Shown here: piece after piece, positions 16,161 through 25,632 of the stretch
How positions within the stretch are numbered: the first letter of the stretch is position 1
Layout: each line of letters starts with the position of its first letter
Assembly: GCA_040772065.1 (NCBI GenBank)
Contig: JAXGYX010000001.1
Location: 1,798,001 to 1,862,000, forward strand
From: JAXGYX01 sp040772065
GTDB taxonomy: Bacteria; Bacillota; Clostridia; Saccharofermentanales; Fastidiosipilaceae
Reading direction: 5' to 3'
DNA length: 64,000 bases
Made by a program: the position numbers and the translations under genes
Notes under the pieces: generated by a model
The model's input: only the letters and a program-made list of their open reading frames with translations
Told to the model about the DNA's origin: nothing
Database searches by the model: none

Positions 16161-17360
16161 TTAATGAAAGTATCGAGCGACACGGTAGGGAATCCATGAT
16201 GAAAAGATGGAGTCCGGTTGTTGTCGGACGATCGAAAAAGTACGCTGAGAATCGGTTAAAATCTGATCGTCGCCCAGCCAGATACCTAGTTTTTCCACTT
16301 CTTCCCCACCAATCGCCCGGTTTTCCTCATCGTAGCCAACAATGGGTTTGAAATAGATCACATCTCCGCTTCGCAAAACCTTGGTATCCAGATAACTCGG
16401 CTGGACGACGGCGTTTTCCACTGTCTCCCCCGTTTCCGCCAAAGCCACGATATCGCTTGGTAGCGGGACGCCATTGATATAAGAGGTTACGCTCAGCACA
16501 CCCGGCATGTCGACTCCCTCATTTGTAAGGCCATGTTCCATAAATTTTGTTTGATCAAACGCCAACACATAAGAAGTGAAGGCTTCGTTGTCAGTCACGG
16601 GAACATCCATCTTCGCGGATAATTTAAATACTCCTGTAGACGAGACCCAACCTTCCTTACCATCCGGCAACTGTACCCGAAACAGATTTGTTCCATCATA
16701 TAATATATATAATACCGTGCCGCGTTTGACTTCAATCATCAAGTTACCGTTCGACGCGTGGGTCATGACACTCTTTTGTAAATCTGTGACCACCACTTTA
16801 TGAGTGTAAAGGTCCGGTTCGACCGACTGTCGATCCATGCTCAGCTCATCCGGACGAATGTAACCTTGTTTTCCATCCAACGTGGTCAAATAGACAAATC
16901 CGGACTGCTCATGTTCTGTTTCCGTGACCTGGACCGGTGAATTGAAAAGCACCTGTCCAATTCGTTCAGCTTTTATGTCCGGTTCGGCATAAATCGTCGC
17001 GGCCGGAACGTTCACCACTCGGACATTGTCGGCGTATATCGAAACATAAGTCCGATGGTCATCGACACTTTTTCCTGTGTCAGCTTTGCGGAGATTGAGA
17101 ATGCCGGGAATGATCAGCAACACGCCCAACAAAACGGCCAACACAATCAAAGGGGGGAACCAAGGTGGAACGGCCGCTTTTTTCGCGGCGTTTTGCACGC
17201 TGTTTTCAGCTTTTTCGAGGGATATCCTCATTTTTCTCTCTTCGCGCGCACGCTTTCCGGACTGTTTTTTTCGTTCAGTGGTTAGCCGGCGCATATGTTC
17301 ACCTGCGACAAAGTCCGGCCTTGGTTTGGACCAGGGCTTATCCTGTTGTCGTTGCTTCAT
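16161..17360 (-). CDS. Membrane-anchored SH3 protein with a catalytically dead NlpC/P60-like domain
   Basis: A 399-residue protein with a Lys/Arg-rich cytoplasmic N-terminus, one membrane helix (~64-90), then an extracellular part. Two SH3-like modules (~100-165 and ~175-245) resemble bacterial wall-binding SH3. The C-terminal ~125 residues follow the NlpC/P60 layout (VPLPSD, LRSGDVIYFKP, LGIWLGDDQI, SWIPYRVARYF). However, the active-site DCSG is DMPG (Met285 for Cys) and the HxGIYLG His is Lys357 (KLGIWLG). Both replacements were checked in the nucleotides. It is therefore probably a wall-binding or regulatory protein rather than a hydrolase. It overlaps acpS by 4 bases (ATGA) in the dnaD-dnaI-acpS operon. 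Confidence 0.78.
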   Translation of the reverse strand: MKQRQQDKPWSKPRPDFVAGEHMRRLTTERKKQSGKRAREERKMRISLEKAENSVQNAAKKAAVPPWFPPLIVLAVLLGVLLIIPGILNLRKADTGKSVDDHRTYVSIYADNVRVVNVPAATIYAEPDIKAERIGQVLFNSPVQVTETEHEQSGFVYLTTLDGKQGYIRPDELSMDRQSVEPDLYTHKVVVTDLQKSVMTHASNGNLMIEVKRGTVLYILYDGTNLFRVQLPDGKEGWVSSTGVFKLSAKMDVPVTDNEAFTSYVLAFDQTKFMEHGLTNEGVDMPGVLSVTSYINGVPLPSDIVALAETGETVENAVVQPSYLDTKVLRSGDVIYFKPIVGYDEENRAIGGEEVEKLGIWLGDDQILTDSQRTFSIVRQQPDSIFSSWIPYRVARYFH

Positions 17361-17863
17361 GTTTTTATCCTCATACCGTCGTGTTCAATCTCGATCACAC
17401 AAAACGCAACCGCGTACTCTCCATCGTGTGAAAGGCTGATTCCCGCCGACGATCCATTTAGCGCAAGATAACGGGCGCGCGCCTTTCCGCTCAGACGCAG
17501 GTGACTGGGGCCAACATACTTGGGTTCGCCTCGGCTCGTCCTCTCTGCCTCATTCCGAGGGTCGACTTCGATGTCGCGGTAGACCTCGATATCCAAAAAA
17601 GTGACACCTTCGGGTCCCCATAAACCGGTGCCCAACGCTTTGGCGACCGCTTCTTTCGCGGCATAGCGGGCGGTTAGGGACTCATAGTTCCAATCATCAT
17701 CATTTTTGCAATAACTCAGCTCGTCCGGAGTCCAAATGCGTCTCATAAAGCCGGCGCCCCGCCTTCGGACGGCTGTCCTTATTCGCTCGACTCGGACGAT
17801 GTCCACACCGACGCGTAGATTCATTTCAGGGGTTATCGGAAAATCGATAGTCATCTGATTCAT
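17357..17863 (-). CDS. acpS: Holo-[acyl-carrier-protein] synthase
   Basis: AcpS transfers phosphopantetheine from CoA to acyl carrier protein. The start is the ATG at 17863 after GGAGG, overlapping the dnaI-like stop (ATGA). Catalytic motifs are GVDIVRVERI (Mg-binding Asp) and ARYAAKEAVAKALGTG (Glu). The C-terminus has the expected GISLSHDGEYAVAFC. At 168 residues it is longer than the usual ~120. Part of the excess is N-terminal (about 14 residues before NLRVGVD) and part is an insert of 15-20 charged residues after FLDIEVYRDIEV. Linkage to a primosome operon is unusual for this gene. Confidence 0.92.
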   Translation of the reverse strand: MNQMTIDFPITPEMNLRVGVDIVRVERIRTAVRRRGAGFMRRIWTPDELSYCKNDDDWNYESLTARYAAKEAVAKALGTGLWGPEGVTFLDIEVYRDIEVDPRNEAERTSRGEPKYVGPSHLRLSGKARARYLALNGSSAGISLSHDGEYAVAFCVIEIEHDGMRIKT

Positions 17864-18909
17864 TTTCCTCCGGCCATCATTTGATCGCCCACAAAACGGG
17901 CCAAGCGGACATCCTTGCCCCAAAAGGGGATCAGCCGAAAGTTGCCCAGCAGCCTTGACATCAGACGCTCATCATACATGCTGTGTAACGCGGTCAGATC
18001 CAGATTGGTGGAAATCAAAGTCCGTCGTTCAGCCGATGCCCGCGCGTTGATCAAATTCAACCACTCCGACAGGCGTTCACCCGGCGTGGCGTGCTCGGTG
18101 CCCAGATCGTCAACAATCAACAGATCCGCAGTCAGCAATGTGTCATAGAGCCATTCCGCTTCTTCGAGCTCATCCGGATCAGGAGAAAATGTCGCCTTCA
18201 ATTTGTGATAATTGCGCGTCAAACTTAAAATTTGTGGCGCGGTTTGATAAAAAACAATGATGTTCTGAGCCAACAAAGCATTCGCAACACTGCCTGCCAA
18301 CCAGGTTTTCCCTGTACCGGTTGGTCCGACAAACAACAAGTTGTCCGGCAGATCGGCGCTCTTGCCTGTCTTTCGCGCGCGGACAAAGTCGTCAACCCAC
18401 TGACTCATCACATCGCGCAGCCGCGCCATATAATCACGTTGGGAGGATTTTCCTCCTTCTTCCACCAGAGGATTGAAAACCGACTCGTCAAAGTTCGCGA
18501 ACGTCATGTCACTTAAGCCATCCAAGTGATAATAGACACGCAAGTACGGTTCCAAATGGCTGTGGTAACAAGCGCAGCGGACGCCGGAGGAATATCCTGT
18601 GTCTTCACACTGAGCACAGCTGAAACGCGGGCGGTTGTAATCGGGATCCACACCCAGCTTGGTCAGCAGGCGGGCCTTATCCTCGCGAAGCGATGTCAGG
18701 CGAGCTTGCGCCTCCACCAGGCCGGTTCCACTCGCACTCGCGCCTAACAGTTCAGCCCCCGCGATTCCTATCTTTTTTTCAAGCGCGGCCAGCTCCGGAT
18801 GGACGCTCCAAACACGAGCGACGGTTTGTTCCGCCGCCGCTTCGGCGGCCTCCCGACGGGCGGTGTATTGTTCCGCCACCAGCGCGCGGATTTCTTTCAG
18901 AGTGCTCAA
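17860..18909 (-). CDS. DnaC/DnaI-like helicase-loader ATPase
   Basis: A 349-residue AAA+ ATPase of the DnaC/DnaI family, which loads replicative helicase onto DNA. The AAA+ part has Walker A GPTGTGKTW (~145), Walker B LLIVDDLGTEH and an arginine-finger region near LISTNLDLTAL. The N-terminal ~110 residues are helical with a Cys cluster (CAQCEDTGY...CACYHSH), matching the zinc-binding helicase-interaction region of DnaI. It overlaps the upstream DnaD-like gene by 4 bases (ATGA), so the two are translationally coupled and probably act together in replication initiation or restart. Confidence 0.9.
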   Translation of the reverse strand: MSTLKEIRALVAEQYTARREAAEAAAEQTVARVWSVHPELAALEKKIGIAGAELLGASASGTGLVEAQARLTSLREDKARLLTKLGVDPDYNRPRFSCAQCEDTGYSSGVRCACYHSHLEPYLRVYYHLDGLSDMTFANFDESVFNPLVEEGGKSSQRDYMARLRDVMSQWVDDFVRARKTGKSADLPDNLLFVGPTGTGKTWLAGSVANALLAQNIIVFYQTAPQILSLTRNYHKLKATFSPDPDELEEAEWLYDTLLTADLLIVDDLGTEHATPGERLSEWLNLINARASAERRTLISTNLDLTALHSMYDERLMSRLLGNFRLIPFWGKDVRLARFVGDQMMAGGK

Positions 18910-19994
18910 TCTGTGTTTGATCGCGATTCACCACCTTTCGGCCCAAATGATGCTTGATCGATGTTTGCGGGCTCTTTGTTCAAGACATTTTCATCCATGA
19001 TGTCCACAAAAAACGCCTCATATTCCTCGGGAGAGTAGGATCGTTGAGGGAAATTACCAACATTGTCCGATTTCCCTTTAAAAGAACCTGCCATTTTGCC
19101 GCCTGACCGCCAGTCTGCCGTTTGATTTTCCGCTTGACGCTCCATCTCATGAGCTCGAACCGCCTCGGGTGTCGTCAATCCTTGGTTGTGCCAATTTTCC
19201 AGAACTTTATCAACATAGTTTAAATTTGGATTTTGTATGCCACTCAGCTTCTTAAGGGCCACATCGATCAGGTCAAATTCAAAGTGGAACACACATACCC
19301 ATTTTCGGACCAGCTCTTTGTCGTGCGATGTCATATGTCGATTCAAGGTTTTGGACACCTGTGAGATCGTCTGATTGACAATCGTGCGGTCGGCCTGGTC
19401 GCGACTTAGGTCAACATAGGTGCGGATGCCGCGGGACGCCCAATCGGCCGCGACAGCGCGGATATAAGAACGGTTCGCCAATTTGTTGCGGTTATAACAA
19501 TCTGAAAACAGCGCGTACATCACTTCGGGCTCAAAATCATATTCTTCAAACCAGCGATCGATTTCACTATACCATCCTGCTGACATCATTCCTTGAAAAA
19601 AGGCGTCGGAAATATCCGTCATCAACCGGACCCTTTGGTCATTCATCGCCGTGCGGTCGACAGCGTCTGACAAATCCGAGTCGGTGCGTCGACGGTATTC
19701 TTTTCGCAGAGCGATGTCCTTAAGATCAAACAAAACAATCGTTCCCGAAGAAGTCAAACGTAACACCTGCTCCTGCTGCAGCTCATTCAATGCGGCGGTC
19801 ACCTCGGTGTCGGACAATCCGGTGCGCGCGCTCAAGATCGTCGTCTCTATAGCTTCGCCACGTTTGAGCGCCAGCAGCAAAGCCAAAAATAATTTTACCG
19901 CCGAACCCGATAGGCGTGGCATGATCGAGTCGACAAAAATCGACGGCAATCGTAAATCAGTGAATAATGGATTTTCCCTGCGCTCAACTTTCAT
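18906..19994 (-). CDS. DnaD/DnaB-like replication initiation protein
   Basis: The N-terminal part (~15-110) is a winged-helix domain (LSGSAVKLFLALLLAL...LSDTEVTAALNELQQEQVL), followed by a DnaD-type domain (~230-290; LNYVDKVLENWHNQGLTTPEAVRAHE) of primosome proteins such as DnaD and DnaB of B. subtilis. The start is the ATG at 19994, ten bases after AGAGAGGAAG; an in-frame TTG at 20003 lies too close to that site. It is the first gene of the dnaD-dnaI-acpS-SH3 operon. A TATAAT box on the minus strand at 20046-20051 could be its promoter. Exact equivalence to DnaD or DnaB cannot be decided. Confidence 0.82.
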   Translation of the reverse strand: MKVERRENPLFTDLRLPSIFVDSIMPRLSGSAVKLFLALLLALKRGEAIETTILSARTGLSDTEVTAALNELQQEQVLRLTSSGTIVLFDLKDIALRKEYRRRTDSDLSDAVDRTAMNDQRVRLMTDISDAFFQGMMSAGWYSEIDRWFEEYDFEPEVMYALFSDCYNRNKLANRSYIRAVAADWASRGIRTYVDLSRDQADRTIVNQTISQVSKTLNRHMTSHDKELVRKWVCVFHFEFDLIDVALKKLSGIQNPNLNYVDKVLENWHNQGLTTPEAVRAHEMERQAENQTADWRSGGKMAGSFKGKSDNVGNFPQRSYSPEEYEAFFVDIMDENVLNKEPANIDQASFGPKGGESRSNTD

Positions 19995-20055
19995 CGATTT
20001 CAAACTTCCTCTCTCTACTGTGCCGTATAGATTTTACAGCATTTAATTATAACAT

Positions 20056-20085
20056 TAAAAAAGCAGGGGACGCGAAGTCCCCTGC
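20056..20085 (-). terminator. Rho-independent terminator after nifJ
   Basis: GCAGGGGAC pairs with GTCCCCTGC (20063-20085) around a short loop, followed on the minus strand by a run of six T. It lies 35 bases past the nifJ stop and upstream of the dnaD-like gene. Confidence 0.9.
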
Positions 20086-20119
20086 CGTTGCGGATCAATC
20101 AGAGCCAAATTTGACTTCG

Positions 20120-23100
20120 TCAGTCGGTAAGCTCCCAGTTCTCAGCCGCTTTTCTAAGGTAGGATTGAGTGCGGATAGCCGCATCCTTGGCTGCCTGTTC
20201 AAAGACACGGTTCACGTGCTCCTCAGGGAATTTTTTGAACAGAGAGGTATAGCGAACCTCACCTTTGAGGAAGTCGACATAGTCACCGGTAGGCTCTTTG
20301 GAATCCAAGGTGAATGGATTCTTGCCTTCGGCTTCCAGTCTTGGATCGAAACGATACAGGTGCCAGTAGCCCACCTCGACAGCCTGCTTCTCACGCACTT
20401 GAGCGTAACGCAGTCCGCCTCTGATTCCGTGATTGATGCAAGGTGAGTAGGCAATGATCAAAGATGGACCCTCATACGCCTCCGCCTCAAGGAACGCCTT
20501 GAGTGTTTGCGCCTGGTTTGCTCCCATCGCGACTTGCGCGACATAGACATAACCATAAGACATAGCCATCATGCCCAAATCTTTTTTGCGGATGCTCTTG
20601 CCGCCCGCGGCGAATTCCGCGACGGCTCCGGTCGGTGTCGACTTCGAGGCCTGGCCTCCGGTGTTGGAATAGACCTCGGTGTCAAACACCAGCACGTTGA
20701 CGTTCTCACCCGACGCGAGGACATGATCCAAGCCGCCGTAGCCAATGTCATAGGCCCATCCGTCTCCGCCAAGAATCCAGGTGGATCGTTTCGCCAGATA
20801 GTCACTGTTTTCGGTGATCTCGTCGATCATCGCTTTGACTTCCGGATTGGATGTGTCGGCTTTGGACAGCGCCTCAATCAGGCTGCTGCTTGCCTCAACG
20901 GTCTTCTCGTTGTCATCTTTGCTCTCATTCCAGGACGCGATCGCCTGTTTCACCGAATCATCACCGATCTCGCTCAACGCCTCGATCGTCCCGGTAACGC
21001 GGTTGCGGATATTTTTCGCGCCGAGGTGCATGCCGAGTCCATGTTCGGCGTTGTCTTCGAACAGCGAATTCGCCCAGGCGGGTCCTCTGCCGTCGGCGTC
21101 TACCGTATATGGGTTACTCGGCGCCGAGCCGCCCCAGATGGACGAACAGCCGGTGGCGTTGGAAATCTGCATGCGATTGCCAAATAGCTGGGTAACCAGT
21201 TTGGCGTAAGGAGTCTCACCGCAACCTGCGCAGGCGCCGTGGAATTCGAGATAAGGCATCTCAAACTGGCTACCTTTGATCATGGTCTTCTTCATCGGGT
21301 TCGCTTTGCGTGGCAACCGAATAAAGTAATCCCAATTGTTCGCTTCAAATCTGCGCTCTTCAAGCGGCTTCGCCACCAACGCTTTTTCTTTGGCCGGGCA
21401 GGTCTGTACGCAGGCCAGGCAACCGGTGCAATCCAGCACGGAAACCTGAATGCGATATTTGTATTGATCATAAGGCTTCATGCCTTGAATTGAGGCGGCC
21501 TCTTCGGGAGCGCCCGCGGCCTCCTCGTCCGTCAACAGGAAGGGACGGATGACTCCATGCGGACACACAAGTGAGCACTGGTTGCACTGGATGCAGTTAT
21601 CGGCCAGCCAAGTCGGAACATGGGTCGCGATCGCACGTTTTTCATACTGAGTCGTGCCCATCGGAGAATGTCCGTCCTCGTATCCGACAAATTTACTGAC
21701 AGCCAGGGAGTCGCCCTCTTGGGCGTTCATCACCGACGCGACTTCAGCGACATACTTCGGCAGGTCGCGCTGCTCGGTCTTCTCATCAACGGCGTCTTTC
21801 CATGCCGACGGAACATCGATCTTGCGCATGCTGTTCACACCCGCGTCGACCGCTCCATAGTTCATGTTGACAATGTCGTCGCCTTTCGCGCCATACGATT
21901 TGACGATCGCTTTTTTCATATAATCGACCGCGTCATCAATCGGAATGATGTTGGTCAGCTTGAAAAACGCCGATTGCAGCACCGTGTTGGTGCGGTTGCC
22001 CAAGCCAAGGTCCTCGGCGATGGTGACCGCGTCGATCACGTAGAAGTTGATGTCATTCTCCGCGAGATAGCGTTTCATCGAAGCCGGCAGATGTTGCTCA
22101 AGCTCCTCGTCATTCCAAACCGTGTTCAGCAGGAAAGTGCCGCCCGGTTTCAAACTGCTCAACATGTCGTATGTGTTTACATAGGACTGGGTTGAACAGG
22201 AAACGAAATCCGCCATGTTGATCAAGTAAGGAGCGAGGATCGGAGTGTGTCCAAAACGCAGGTCGGACATCGTCACGCCACCGGATTTCTTCGAGTCATA
22301 GGAGAAATAGGCCTGCGCGTACATATCGGTATTGTCGCCGATAATCTTAATTGAGTTTTTGTTCGCGCCAACCGTTCCGTCGGAGCCCAGACCCCAAAAA
22401 CGGCAGGAGGTCGTGCCATCCGGCGTGACGTCCGCGACTTCCTCAACAGGCAAGGAAAGGTTGGTGACATCGTCGATGATCGAAAGGGTGAAATTGTGTT
22501 TCGGACTGTCGGATGACAGGTTCTTGAACACCGCCAAAATATCGTTCGGCGTGGTGTCTTTGGATCCCAGGCCGTAGCGGCCACCCACGATTTGCGGGCT
22601 GTTCGGTTTGCCAATATAAGCGGACACAACGTCCAGATACAATGGTTCGCCAATGGCGCCGGGCTCTTTGGTGCGATCGAGCACCGCGATCTTCTCGACA
22701 GTGTCCGGCATCGCTCTAAACATGTGCTCAACCGAGAACGGGCGGTAAAGATGGACATTGACCAAGCCGACGTTCTCGCCGCGGGCGTTCAGGAAATCAA
22801 CCGTCTCTTTGACGGTGTCGCAGACCGAGCCCATCGCCACAATCACGCGGGTCGCTTTCTCTGCGCCGTAATAATTGAATAGCTGATAATCTCTGCCGGT
22901 CAGCGCGTTCATTTCGTTCATGTATTGTTCAACGATGTCAGGAATGGCAAGGTAGAAAGGATTGGCCGCTTCACGAACCTGGAAATAGATATCCGGATTC
23001 TGAGCCGTGCCGCGTTGAATTGGCTTCTCGGGAGTCAATGAGCGGGCGCGGAATTTCTTGATCGCTTCCCAGTCAACCATCGAGGCGAAGTCGTCATAGC

Positions 23101-23665
23101 TTTGCACTTCAATTTTTTGAATTTCATGGGAGGTGCGGAAGCCGTCAAAGAAATGCATGAAAGGTAGAGAACCTTTGATCGCGGCCAAGTGCGCAACTGC
23201 GCCCAGATCCGTCACTTCCTGAACGTTCGAGGAGGCAAGCATAGCGAAGCCGGTCTGACGCGCCGACATGACGTCGGCGTGATCGCCGAAAATAGACAGC
23301 GCGTGTGCGGCGAGCGCGCGGGCACTGACATGGAACACGCCCGGCAGGAGCTCACCGGAAATTTTGTACATATTGGGAATCATCAGCAACAAGCCTTGTG
23401 ACGCTGTGTAGGTGGTGGTTAGAGCGCCTGTGCCCAGCGATCCATGGACCACACCCGCGGCGCCGGCCTCAGACTGCATCTCAACAACTTCAGCGGTCGT
23501 GCCGAAGATGTTCTTTCGTCCGGCAAGCGCCCACTGATCGACCATATCGGCCATGGGAGATGACGGAGTGATCGGATAAATACCGGCTACTTCCGTAAAC
23601 GCGTACGAACTGTACGCCGCGGCGGTATTTCCGTCAATCGTCATATATTTCTTCTCTTTTGCCAT
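20120..23665 (-). CDS. nifJ: Pyruvate:ferredoxin (flavodoxin) oxidoreductase, single-chain
   Basis: The enzyme oxidises pyruvate to acetyl-CoA and CO2, passing electrons to ferredoxin, a core step of anaerobic metabolism. The start is the ATG at 23665 (MAKEKKYMTIDGN) after AAGGAGAG, giving 1181 residues as expected. The N-terminal TPP-binding half has GIYPITPSSPMAD and TAEVVEMQSEAGAAG. Two [4Fe-4S] motifs, CIQCNQCSLVCP (~690) and CTGCLACVQTCP (~742), form the ferredoxin-like domain. The C-terminal TPP domain has GACAGCGETPY and GGDGWAYDIG (~965), with YSNTGGQASKSTPTGA. Monocistronic with its own terminator. Confidence 0.97.
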   Translation of the reverse strand: MAKEKKYMTIDGNTAAAYSSYAFTEVAGIYPITPSSPMADMVDQWALAGRKNIFGTTAEVVEMQSEAGAAGVVHGSLGTGALTTTYTASQGLLLMIPNMYKISGELLPGVFHVSARALAAHALSIFGDHADVMSARQTGFAMLASSNVQEVTDLGAVAHLAAIKGSLPFMHFFDGFRTSHEIQKIEVQSYDDFASMVDWEAIKKFRARSLTPEKPIQRGTAQNPDIYFQVREAANPFYLAIPDIVEQYMNEMNALTGRDYQLFNYYGAEKATRVIVAMGSVCDTVKETVDFLNARGENVGLVNVHLYRPFSVEHMFRAMPDTVEKIAVLDRTKEPGAIGEPLYLDVVSAYIGKPNSPQIVGGRYGLGSKDTTPNDILAVFKNLSSDSPKHNFTLSIIDDVTNLSLPVEEVADVTPDGTTSCRFWGLGSDGTVGANKNSIKIIGDNTDMYAQAYFSYDSKKSGGVTMSDLRFGHTPILAPYLINMADFVSCSTQSYVNTYDMLSSLKPGGTFLLNTVWNDEELEQHLPASMKRYLAENDINFYVIDAVTIAEDLGLGNRTNTVLQSAFFKLTNIIPIDDAVDYMKKAIVKSYGAKGDDIVNMNYGAVDAGVNSMRKIDVPSAWKDAVDEKTEQRDLPKYVAEVASVMNAQEGDSLAVSKFVGYEDGHSPMGTTQYEKRAIATHVPTWLADNCIQCNQCSLVCPHGVIRPFLLTDEEAAGAPEEAASIQGMKPYDQYKYRIQVSVLDCTGCLACVQTCPAKEKALVAKPLEERRFEANNWDYFIRLPRKANPMKKTMIKGSQFEMPYLEFHGACAGCGETPYAKLVTQLFGNRMQISNATGCSSIWGGSAPSNPYTVDADGRGPAWANSLFEDNAEHGLGMHLGAKNIRNRVTGTIEALSEIGDDSVKQAIASWNESKDDNEKTVEASSSLIEALSKADTSNPEVKAMIDEITENSDYLAKRSTWILGGDGWAYDIGYGGLDHVLASGENVNVLVFDTEVYSNTGGQASKSTPTGAVAEFAAGGKSIRKKDLGMMAMSYGYVYVAQVAMGANQAQTLKAFLEAEAYEGPSLIIAYSPCINHGIRGGLRYAQVREKQAVEVGYWHLYRFDPRLEAEGKNPFTLDSKEPTGDYVDFLKGEVRYTSLFKKFPEEHVNRVFEQAAKDAAIRTQSYLRKAAENWELTD

Positions 23666-23871
23666 TGTTACTCTCCTTACTTTAACGCGTAAAACCAAAA
23701 ACAACCTGCTGTCATGACGTCAACAGCAGTTTCTCTGGATATTATAGCACAAGAAAGATATCGGATACGGTCTATCTTGCATTGTTTTAGCTAAAAAGCA
23801 GGGGGATAATTCCGATGAAAAAACACGGATTTAAATGAATATGTAATGGGTTTTCTTTCAAATCAATCGAA

Positions 23872-23914
23872 CAAAAACGGCGCCGGGCGGATATGATTCT
23901 CCGCCGGCGGCGCT
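23872..23914 (-). terminator. Terminator after gpmI
   Basis: A GC-rich stem (23879-23913, roughly GCGCCGGGCGG against CCGCCGGCGGCGC) is followed on the minus strand by a T run (23873-23878). It is about 50 bases after the gpmI stop. The remaining 23666-23871 gap before nifJ holds no visible gene. Confidence 0.75.
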
Positions 23915-23963
23915 CATCAATTCTTCAGACAATAGCGACCGATGCTTTATCCGGGCGCTTATT

Positions 23964-25523
23964 TTAGTCGGTTTTAATCAATAGAGATTGGCCGGTCATG
24001 GCGGCGGGAGTTTCCACCTCCATCAGATCCAGCATGGTCGGCGCCAAATCTGCCAGCCTGCCTTCTCTCAACGTAGCGTTTCGGATGCCGGCGCCGATCA
24101 GGCGCACCGGATAGGTCGTATGAGCGGTAAACGGCCCGTTTGTATCCGGATCGACCATTTGTTCGGCGTTTCCGTGATCCGCGGTGACCAAGGCGACACC
24201 ACCTTTGGCCAGGATCGCGTCCACAACCCGGCCCACACTTTCGTCCACCGTTTCGACCGCCTTGACGGCGGCTTCAAACACTCCTGTGTGTCCGACCATA
24301 TCGCAATTGGCGTAATTTAAGATGATCACATCGTAGAGATCGCTTTCAATCCGCTTCAAACACTCCCGCGTGACGGCGGGGGCGCTCATTTCCGGTAATA
24401 AATCGTAGGTCGCCACCTTTGGAGAAGGAATCAACGCCCGATCCTCTCCGGCATATTGCGCTTCCACGCCTCCATTGAAAAAGAACGTCACATGCGCGTA
24501 TTTTTCAGTCTCGGCGATGCGCAGCTGTGTATATCCTAATTCACTGATATATTCACCGAATGTGTCATTTAATGTTTCAGGGCCAAACGCGACATGCAGG
24601 TCGGCAAACTCCCCGAACGTCTCGTCATATTGAGAGAAGGTGACATAACAGAGCGGATCACAAATTTTACGACGTTGGAAACCTGAGAAATCCGGTTGTT
24701 TCAACGCGCGGGTGATCTCTCTGGCTCGGTCAGGACGAAAATTAAAGAAGATCATCGAGTCATGGGATTCCAGTACCGCGGTGGGGATGCCGTTTTCACC
24801 AATCACCGCCGGGACGACAAATTCATCAAACACTTGATTCGCGTAGGACACGTTTATCGCCGCCGCACTAGACGTGAAAAATTCACCTTCGCCACTTGTG
24901 ATGGCCAAATAAGCCAATTCCACCCGATCCCAGCGATTGTCCCGATCCATCGCGTAGTAGCGCCCCATGATGGTGGCGATTTCGCCAACGCCAATCGCCC
25001 TCATCTCTGTTTCGAGCCGGGCCAGGGATTCGGCGGCGGAGTCGGGAGGAACGTCGCGCCCATCCAACAGGCAATGAACATATACTTTTTCCAAGCCGCT
25101 TTCTTTGGCGAGGCGCAACAGCGCGTACAGGTGTGTCTCATGGCTGTGCACGCCGCCCGCGGAAACCAAGCCCATTAAGTGCAGCGCTGAATTGTTTTCC
25201 TTGCAGTTCTGAATAGCCCTAAGCAATGCCGGATTACGAAAAAAATCGCCATCCTCGATTGATTTGGTGATGCGGGTCAAATCCTGATACACAATTCGGC
25301 CGGCGCCGATATTGGTATGTCCAACTTCGGAATTTCCCATTTGACCGTCCGGCAGACCGACGTCTTTGCCACTTGTGCGAATCAGCGTGCTCGGCCAGCT
25401 CGCCATCAGCCGATCGATGTTCGGAGTATTGGCCGCTTCGATCGCGTTTCCCGCGTGTTCAGGGTTGACACCAAAGCCATCCATGATGATCAGCGCCATC
25501 GGCCGTTGCCGTAATTTTTTCAT
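23964..25523 (-). CDS. gpmI: 2,3-bisphosphoglycerate-independent phosphoglycerate mutase
   Basis: This Mn-dependent enzyme interconverts 3- and 2-phosphoglycerate. The 519-residue protein has the metal-site motifs MALIIMDGFG at the N-terminus, GNSEVGHTNIGAGR with the phosphorylated Ser, HCLLDGRDVPP, NFRPDRAREI, YANCDMVGHTG and TADHGNAEQM. Length and order are normal. It follows the pgk-tpi fusion on the minus strand across a 109-bp gap containing a hairpin, so co-transcription with reduced read-through is likely. Confidence 0.97.
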   Translation of the reverse strand: MKKLRQRPMALIIMDGFGVNPEHAGNAIEAANTPNIDRLMASWPSTLIRTSGKDVGLPDGQMGNSEVGHTNIGAGRIVYQDLTRITKSIEDGDFFRNPALLRAIQNCKENNSALHLMGLVSAGGVHSHETHLYALLRLAKESGLEKVYVHCLLDGRDVPPDSAAESLARLETEMRAIGVGEIATIMGRYYAMDRDNRWDRVELAYLAITSGEGEFFTSSAAAINVSYANQVFDEFVVPAVIGENGIPTAVLESHDSMIFFNFRPDRAREITRALKQPDFSGFQRRKICDPLCYVTFSQYDETFGEFADLHVAFGPETLNDTFGEYISELGYTQLRIAETEKYAHVTFFFNGGVEAQYAGEDRALIPSPKVATYDLLPEMSAPAVTRECLKRIESDLYDVIILNYANCDMVGHTGVFEAAVKAVETVDESVGRVVDAILAKGGVALVTADHGNAEQMVDPDTNGPFTAHTTYPVRLIGAGIRNATLREGRLADLAPTMLDLMEVETPAAMTGQSLLIKTD

Positions 25524-25542
25524 TGGCTCTCCTTTTACTTGG

Positions 25543-25571
25543 GAAGAACCGCAGAATGACCGCGGTTCTTC
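25543..25571 (-). promoter_or_regulatory. Intercistronic hairpin between pgk-tpi and gpmI
   Basis: GAAGAACCGC (25543-25552) pairs with GCGGTTCTTC (25562-25571). No strong T run follows on the minus strand, so it may be a weak terminator or an mRNA-stabilising stem that adjusts gpmI relative to pgk-tpi. Confidence 0.5.
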
Positions 25572-25632
25572 TTAATCCACTAGTTGTCAAGCATTAAAGT
25601 GATTTGAGATCTACCACACCTTATTTTAAGCT

